Positions 60,801-64,000 of a DNA stretch of 64,000 nt are shown in pieces. The stretch's first letter is position 1. Each line of letters opens with the position of its first letter. The translations under genes and the position numbers were made by a program. The notes under the pieces were generated by a model, which saw only the letters and a list, made by a program, of their open reading frames with translations, searched no databases and was not told the origin of the DNA. The DNA comes from Streptomyces capitiformicae (GTDB lineage Bacteria > Actinomycetota > Actinomycetes > Streptomycetales > Streptomycetaceae): positions 434,001-498,000 of the forward strand of contig NZ_CP022161.1 in assembly GCF_002214185.1 (NCBI RefSeq), given 5' to 3'.

Positions 60801-62976
60801 GTTGCGGTGGCTGTGGGAGCTCGCCACAAAGCAGCCTCGCCTGGCCGTCGCGCTGCTGGATGCCCTGCGGGCGGACGTGACGGCAATCCTGGAACCGCAC
60901 GAGAGCGATACGCGGATGCTGCGAGAAAGGCTGCCGTTGAAGTCCACCGGCTGCCTGCCCTTGGACGAAGGGATCATCTCTCAACGCAGGGGAGCTGTGA
61001 ACCAGAGCCTGGTCCGTTCTCTGTTCAAACGATGGCGTATGACGCAACTGGAGCACACGCCTCGCCTCAAGCAGGAGTTCTGCCCAGAGGGATATCCCAC
61101 TCCGTCCGGCCTCGACACACTGATCTTCATGGAGGACTCGTCGCAGCGCGGGGGCTGGGCCAACGCTCTGACAGCCGCGGCGAAGGCGGGAGTTCCGGTC
61201 AGAGCCGCTGTCAAGGCGCTGCGCCGCTATGCCATCACCGGAGCGTACGTCCCCTCGGTCGCGGACATCCGCTCACAGCTCTCCGTGGGAGTCAACCTCG
61301 CCGCTGCCGAACTCTATGCCACGTACCTGGCCAGACCGAAACGTGGGCTCCGCCCTCCGGCACTGCACGCGCCGATGCTGCTCATCTCGGCCGAGCACCA
61401 ATTGTCTCTCGGCGAGTGCACGTCCTTGCTGCGACATCTCCACGCTCTGGGCGCCGTTCTTCCGTCGGTCCCGGACCTCGACGAGGCACTCGCACGGGAG
61501 CGTTTCACTCGTGCGGAAGCGGCTGTACTGGCCGTCGATGCCAGCCTCGGTCAGTTCTCCAAAACCCACTGGTACTCCGGTGACATATCGATCGCGCACC
61601 TCAAGCAGCGCATCTCCCTGGCCGGTGACGGCGGGTCGGCCGTCGAGGAACTGCTGCCCCGACTCCGCCGTCTGGCTCCTCTGGGCTTCACGGTGCTGGG
61701 AAATCACGACACGCCACGAATCGAGCCCGCCCTGACGGCTGCCGAGCGGCTGCTCCTCAGAGTCGACCTGTCCGTCGGCAATCCCTGGCAGGAGGGATTC
61801 GTGTCCATGCGACAACTGGTCCAGGCGTCGGAAGAACTGTCCATCTCACTGGGTGAGGCGGCACGGATTCTCTCCGAGTCGTCCTCCGTCACCGGCATCC
61901 GGGTTCCTGATGTCCCTACCGGGGCAACGGATTGGACACCACCATCGTGGATCACCCGTTGTATGCAGCACTGGCAGAAGGAGAAGAAGGCGTTCGGACC
62001 TTGGGAACTCGTCAGCGCCCATCTACACACCCGTCAGGCCCGGAACCTGCGAGACGCCGACGAGTTCCGCGAAGCCGTGACCGTACTCGATGCCTGCGGG
62101 CTCCTCGCGAAGGACCCGTCCTGGGACCACGAGGCATTGACACGGCAGGCAGCCGCTCCGCGGGTGGGCATATCCAGTCCCGTGTTCGAGTACCACGTTC
62201 TCGACGCCAGGCCTGTACCCCTCACGTACTGCATGGACCTCGCTGCCACGGACGAGACACTCGCCAGCGTCCTGCACCGGCTGCGAGCAGCGGAGAAGCA
62301 CCTTCCCCTCGACCTTCCCGAGCTGCCGCGGGAAGCCCTCCCCCTGCGTGTCGAGGCATACGATCGGCTGCTCCTCCCCGACAACGACTCCATGTCGGAG
62401 GACACCGGCGACCACTCCGTACCGATCGTCCGACGCCTCCTCAGCCACGCTGTAAGGCTCGGTATCACGCTTCCTCGATCCATCGACCGGCTTTCCGCAC
62501 TCACCGTCATCGGAGCCCCTCCCCCACCCGGCGACTTCACCGGTCCCGACGCCGAAGCCCTCGCCGACTTCGTCCCGGACGGTTTCGACCAGATCGCCTT
62601 CGACTCAGGCCTCCTCGGCCCCGGCACCCTGGGCCCCCTGGAACTCGTCCTGGTGGCCGGCCGCTTTGGCTGGACCCTGCGGAAGACGTACGACCGGTAC
62701 GCCCCCTTCCGCTGCCTCGGCCTGGACGTCACCGTCCGCGAACCGACCTTGGAGGAAGGCGAGATCATCCCGCACTGGGCCGACGTCATCGTCCTCACCG
62801 GGCAGCTCACCGGCCGTCCCCCCGCAGTCTCGGGAGAGGTTCCCCAGGACCACATCGCCCTCTGCGCGGAGGAAACGGACCTGACGGAGGCAGAGGTCCA
62901 CGAGATCCTCGGCCGGTACGCCGGCCTCTTTGAACTCCAACTCCCGCCCCAGGAAACCGATCAGGAAGCCAAGTGA
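57847..62976 (+). CDS. Caspase-like/Hsp90-type ATPase fusion with C-terminal repeats (predicted conflict effector)
   Basis: 1709 aa. Residues 14-250 are a caspase-like (C14) domain: RALLIGVTSTP, catalytic His 104 in YVSCHGVTRGG and Cys 163 in CLDACRE, with the conserved LYSCGAGQRSY. Residues about 250-640 are helical. Residues about 640-960 are a Hsp90-type GHKL ATPase: N box ELYQNALDA (Asn 686), DNGTGM at 733-738, NSRFGIGVFSYF at 778-789, and the SVDRNNLL end. The last 700 residues hold at least three diverged repeats with VDxSxG and LELVLVAGRFGWTLRKTYDRYAPF-like stretches, probably winged-helix units of the wHTH-Hsp90 type. The GTG is six bases behind GAGGGAG. The fusion couples a protease to an ATPase switch; the two following genes overlap it by four bases each. 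Family members are predicted, not proven, immune systems. Confidence 0.85.
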   Translation: MGSAGTVQGEFQGRRRALLIGVTSTPALAEEPELNDMYAELTCAEKDVSLVAEALEKSGYGITEHHAGRVPAFKLGKSGIQHALRRFFASCEPGDTAFVYVSCHGVTRGGNDFLLAADAQPGDPRSDGIPTLMQSSLLGADPVGLQLEALRKGVTAVICLDACREAELPQDDDSSGVRVPAQDVVWLYSCGAGQRSYADQEHGSWFARALAQALAPDTPPTTFGEIMRHTELEMRRLAGDEPVDPPTVKHLAPFGQAVDTLELCKGYKEPLPWAEMVTKSTLWEHTSGSEAVHERVKAGLVELAEYVGRDVGQSRAHQDDPWRDLTYPARFERRLVGLIERIRRSEPRVLLSPAETAVLLAAPLVHEDITAVALEELRQVLDHGRLDEHGKLVAAAVEDVRRAHKQVQGTLETLRGRGLTAEARAAEHWLRHRFIADWDPLWERTGDYRSVDALLCKLARVVADSAEELPLGGHSELSLQRIDGQLRQVLGHLTVEPGDRPRINDSEHDAWNNFAPVLGGRWRAQELAQLLWTASLLSADPRRMSSVLVNHLGAHEPLVPHEAVRVLSDEFDLAAVGDLTAGAYGLDVRFPCPHPALHAAVEELAARADASVARIRGRWLEHRSSLPSLLRGLPGRVTARQLVPEPGQYTAPLERFRLAEDEIRPLLMGAQLYGDKLLAVRELYQNALDACRLRDMRHQYGRKQGETEEEWTGQITFTQGWDEEGRPYIQCEDNGTGMSRAKLTSMFARAGKRYEQDPEFMQERREWRRAELTPIALNSRFGIGVFSYFMLAEEIVVTTAPVNRYGLRESLDRASRVEIQSGSGLLRITPGKGAPGDGGTRVRLYLALAEDEQPPLLVETLQSVLWVSDYAVRAVEYDRDDRRKEVRSRTWEPGKLQAVARWRGPVAHVTGTDVWLVQGDGQLLLDGVVVSDAPRVFGFVANLREQHRPVPSVDRNNLLSYDEEMVLDELHAAVPEAAAQWSEVSLRWLWELATKQPRLAVALLDALRADVTAILEPHESDTRMLRERLPLKSTGCLPLDEGIISQRRGAVNQSLVRSLFKRWRMTQLEHTPRLKQEFCPEGYPTPSGLDTLIFMEDSSQRGGWANALTAAAKAGVPVRAAVKALRRYAITGAYVPSVADIRSQLSVGVNLAAAELYATYLARPKRGLRPPALHAPMLLISAEHQLSLGECTSLLRHLHALGAVLPSVPDLDEALARERFTRAEAAVLAVDASLGQFSKTHWYSGDISIAHLKQRISLAGDGGSAVEELLPRLRRLAPLGFTVLGNHDTPRIEPALTAAERLLLRVDLSVGNPWQEGFVSMRQLVQASEELSISLGEAARILSESSSVTGIRVPDVPTGATDWTPPSWITRCMQHWQKEKKAFGPWELVSAHLHTRQARNLRDADEFREAVTVLDACGLLAKDPSWDHEALTRQAAAPRVGISSPVFEYHVLDARPVPLTYCMDLAATDETLASVLHRLRAAEKHLPLDLPELPREALPLRVEAYDRLLLPDNDSMSEDTGDHSVPIVRRLLSHAVRLGITLPRSIDRLSALTVIGAPPPPGDFTGPDAEALADFVPDGFDQIAFDSGLLGPGTLGPLELVLVAGRFGWTLRKTYDRYAPFRCLGLDVTVREPTLEEGEIIPHWADVIVLTGQLTGRPPAVSGEVPQDHIALCAEETDLTEAEVHEILGRYAGLFELQLPPQETDQEAK

Positions 62977-63311
62977 GCCCCCTCGACCCGTACAACGCCG
63001 AGCCGCACCACACCACCCCTGTCACCTTCCAATGGACCCGCAAGGAATCCGGCGGCAAGGAGGTGTACGAGGCCACCGGCGCCTGTCCGGTGTGCGGTTG
63101 CACCATGACCCGGCGCTACTCGGCGGGCCAGTACGCCCAGGCCAAGGGCGGCGGTCTCTTCCACCGCCGCAAGGATCCCGGCCCTCAGCCGTTCAGCACC
63201 CTGTGTCTGTGCACCTCCCTGCACACGGGCCGCCCCGACGGGGTGGAAGTCGGCTGTGGCGCACGGATAACCATCGCTTCCTGGACGGCGACGGATGGGG
63301 CCCCTCGATGA
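62973..63311 (+). CDS. Small Cys-rich protein in the caspase-Hsp90 operon
   Basis: 112 aa. Begins SPLDPYNAEPHHTTPVTFQW, has a CPVCGC knuckle (Cys 38, 41, 43), then LCLC at 78-80 and Cys 95, enough for a zinc ribbon, with a basic segment GGGLFHRRKDPG between. No helix or signal peptide. GTG start overlapping the large gene's stop by four bases; the next gene overlaps its own stop. The tight coupling says it works with the caspase-Hsp90 protein, perhaps as a sensor or a substrate. I do not recognise the family. Confidence 0.75.
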   Translation: MSPLDPYNAEPHHTTPVTFQWTRKESGGKEVYEATGACPVCGCTMTRRYSAGQYAQAKGGGLFHRRKDPGPQPFSTLCLCTSLHTGRPDGVEVGCGARITIASWTATDGAPR

Positions 63312-63754
63312 CGTACACGCGCGACGAACTGGACGACGCCGAGCGCCGCCTGGAACAGATCATGCTTCCGGAGCGCCAGTTGGCGGCGGCACTCCAGCAG
63401 GCCGAGGGCTACCGCAACTTCGTGGCCTCGCTCACCGGGCTGCTCACCGCGGTGTTCGTCCTCAAGGGGCAGGAAGACCTGAGCAAGCTGCAGGACTGTC
63501 CGCGGTGGGCGGTGATCTCCCTTCTGGCCGGCGGCTTCGTGGCCCTGATCGTGGCCTCCTGGCTCACTGTGCTCGCCGCCCACGGCCGCCCAGGGGCGGA
63601 CTTCTACGGGGAGCCGACCCGGCTGCTGGACTACGAGAACAAACGCCCCGGGGAGATTTCGACGTTGATCGAGTGGGCCAGGTGGCTCGCCGTCCTCGGC
63701 ATCCTCGCGGTCGCCGCCGCCGTCATCGTCACCTGGGTGACGCCCACGAAGTGA
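63308..63754 (+). CDS. Three-helix membrane protein in the caspase-Hsp90 operon
   Basis: 148 aa. Helices at about residues 37-53 (NFVASLTGLLTAVFVLK), 67-91 (WAVISLLAGGFVALIVASWLTVLAA) and 125-143 (WLAVLGILAVAAAVIVTWV), with an acidic N-terminal coil (DELDDAERRLEQIM) and a charged loop between the second and third. ATG start overlaps the Cys-rich gene's stop. A membrane component next to a caspase/ATPase switch fits a pore or anchor that executes membrane damage; this is an inference from the neighbourhood. A strong hairpin follows, ending the operon. Confidence 0.8.
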   Translation: MTYTRDELDDAERRLEQIMLPERQLAAALQQAEGYRNFVASLTGLLTAVFVLKGQEDLSKLQDCPRWAVISLLAGGFVALIVASWLTVLAAHGRPGADFYGEPTRLLDYENKRPGEISTLIEWARWLAVLGILAVAAAVIVTWVTPTK

Positions 63755-63764
63755 CAGGACATGC

Positions 63765-63814
63765 GACGGCGCCTGCCCAGTCGTCCGGTCGGGGACTGGC
63801 GGGCAGGCGCCGTC
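63765..63814. terminator. Operon terminator after the caspase-Hsp90 genes
   Basis: Inverted repeat GACGGCGCCTGCCC / GGGCAGGCGCCGTC with an internal stem CAGTC/GACTG, ten bases after the last stop. Confidence 0.85.
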
Positions 63815-63822
63815 TCGGGGGG

Positions 63823-63844
63823 TCTGGGGGGCATGCCCCCCAGA
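63823..63844. terminator. Second perfect palindrome, converging terminator
   Basis: TCTGGGGGGCATGCCCCCCAGA, perfect 22-base palindrome, 50 bases before the gltD stop. This word recurs widely as an intergenic hairpin in Streptomyces (recall, not checked). Confidence 0.75.
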
Positions 63845-63893
63845 TAACCCGCCCGTACGCCGTTGTACGGGACGTATGTGGGGCCTGAGGGGA

Positions 63894-64000
63894 TCAGACC
63901 ATCAGCGAACGGTCCGTGGGGCGGATCGGTGCCGGAAGGTCGCTCGCGCCCGTGAGGAAGCGGTCGCAACCGCGCGCCGCCGAGCGGCCCTCGGCGATCG
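63894..64000 (-). CDS. gltD: Glutamate synthase small subunit, C-terminal end
   Basis: 35 codons visible, ending IAEGRSAARGCDRFLTGASDLPAPIRPTDRSLMV. This is the end of the NADPH-dependent glutamate synthase beta subunit, with the AIAEGR helix that follows the FAD/NADPH fold. The rest lies outside the window. It converges with the caspase-Hsp90 operon across two hairpins. Confidence 0.85.
   Translation of the reverse strand, partial: IAEGRSAARGCDRFLTGASDLPAPIRPTDRSLMV

Overview
The window is high-GC actinobacterial chromosome, almost certainly Streptomyces. The evidence is strong GC third-position bias, many GTG starts, GTGA/ATGA stop-start overlaps, one or two rare TTA leucine codons, an SPW_0924-family micropeptide, and a core order (coaE, rpsA, hrpB, polA, livKHMGF, ANTAR regulator, tRNA-Leu, pyk, gltD) that I recall from Streptomyces chromosomes.

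Layout. 1-7.1 kb: end of an S4 RNA-binding gene, a DoxX-like membrane protein, a methyltransferase, an acyltransferase-like gene, a small membrane protein, TPR protein, coaE, PAC2 protein and rpsA. 7.4-19 kb: methyltransferase, hrpB, DUF3068 protein, micropeptide, secreted lytic transglycosylase, DUF4184 membrane protein and polA. 19-23.2 kb: YdeP-type molybdopterin oxidoreductase, hotdog thioesterase, a lipoprotein and a membrane-anchored protein. 23.4-29.2 kb: a complete branched-chain amino-acid ABC transporter operon with an internal hairpin after the binding-protein gene. 29.2-32.4 kb: PdtaR-like antiterminator, tRNA-Leu(CAA), a free-standing LAGLIDADG-type gene, pyruvate kinase. 32.5-43.2 kb: SIMPL protein, Tat-exported 5'-nucleotidase, a decayed SGNH hydrolase, a DesA/DesB-like siderophore pair, aminopeptidase N, a receiver-only regulator, chorismate mutase and a metalloprotease-like protein.

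43.4-53.8 kb is a catabolic island whose order and families match the mycobacterial KstR2 regulon for steroid C/D-ring (HIP) degradation: two SDRs, EchA20, IpdA, IpdB, IpdC, FadA6, KstR2-like TetR, IpdF and two acyl-CoA dehydrogenase subunits. Putative operators lie in both divergent promoters, and a frameshifted toxin-antitoxin remnant sits between ipdC and fadA6. FadD3 (HIP-CoA ligase) is not in the window.

53.8-57.8 kb holds an orphan cytochrome b (QcrB paralogue), a vWA protein and a zinc-ribbon rhomboid protease. 57.8-63.8 kb is the most unusual locus: a tightly overlapping three-gene operon of a 1709-aa caspase-like/Hsp90-type ATPase fusion, a small Cys-rich protein and a three-helix membrane protein. 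It looks like a self-contained conflict or abortive-infection system. The window ends in the 3' end of gltD on the minus strand.
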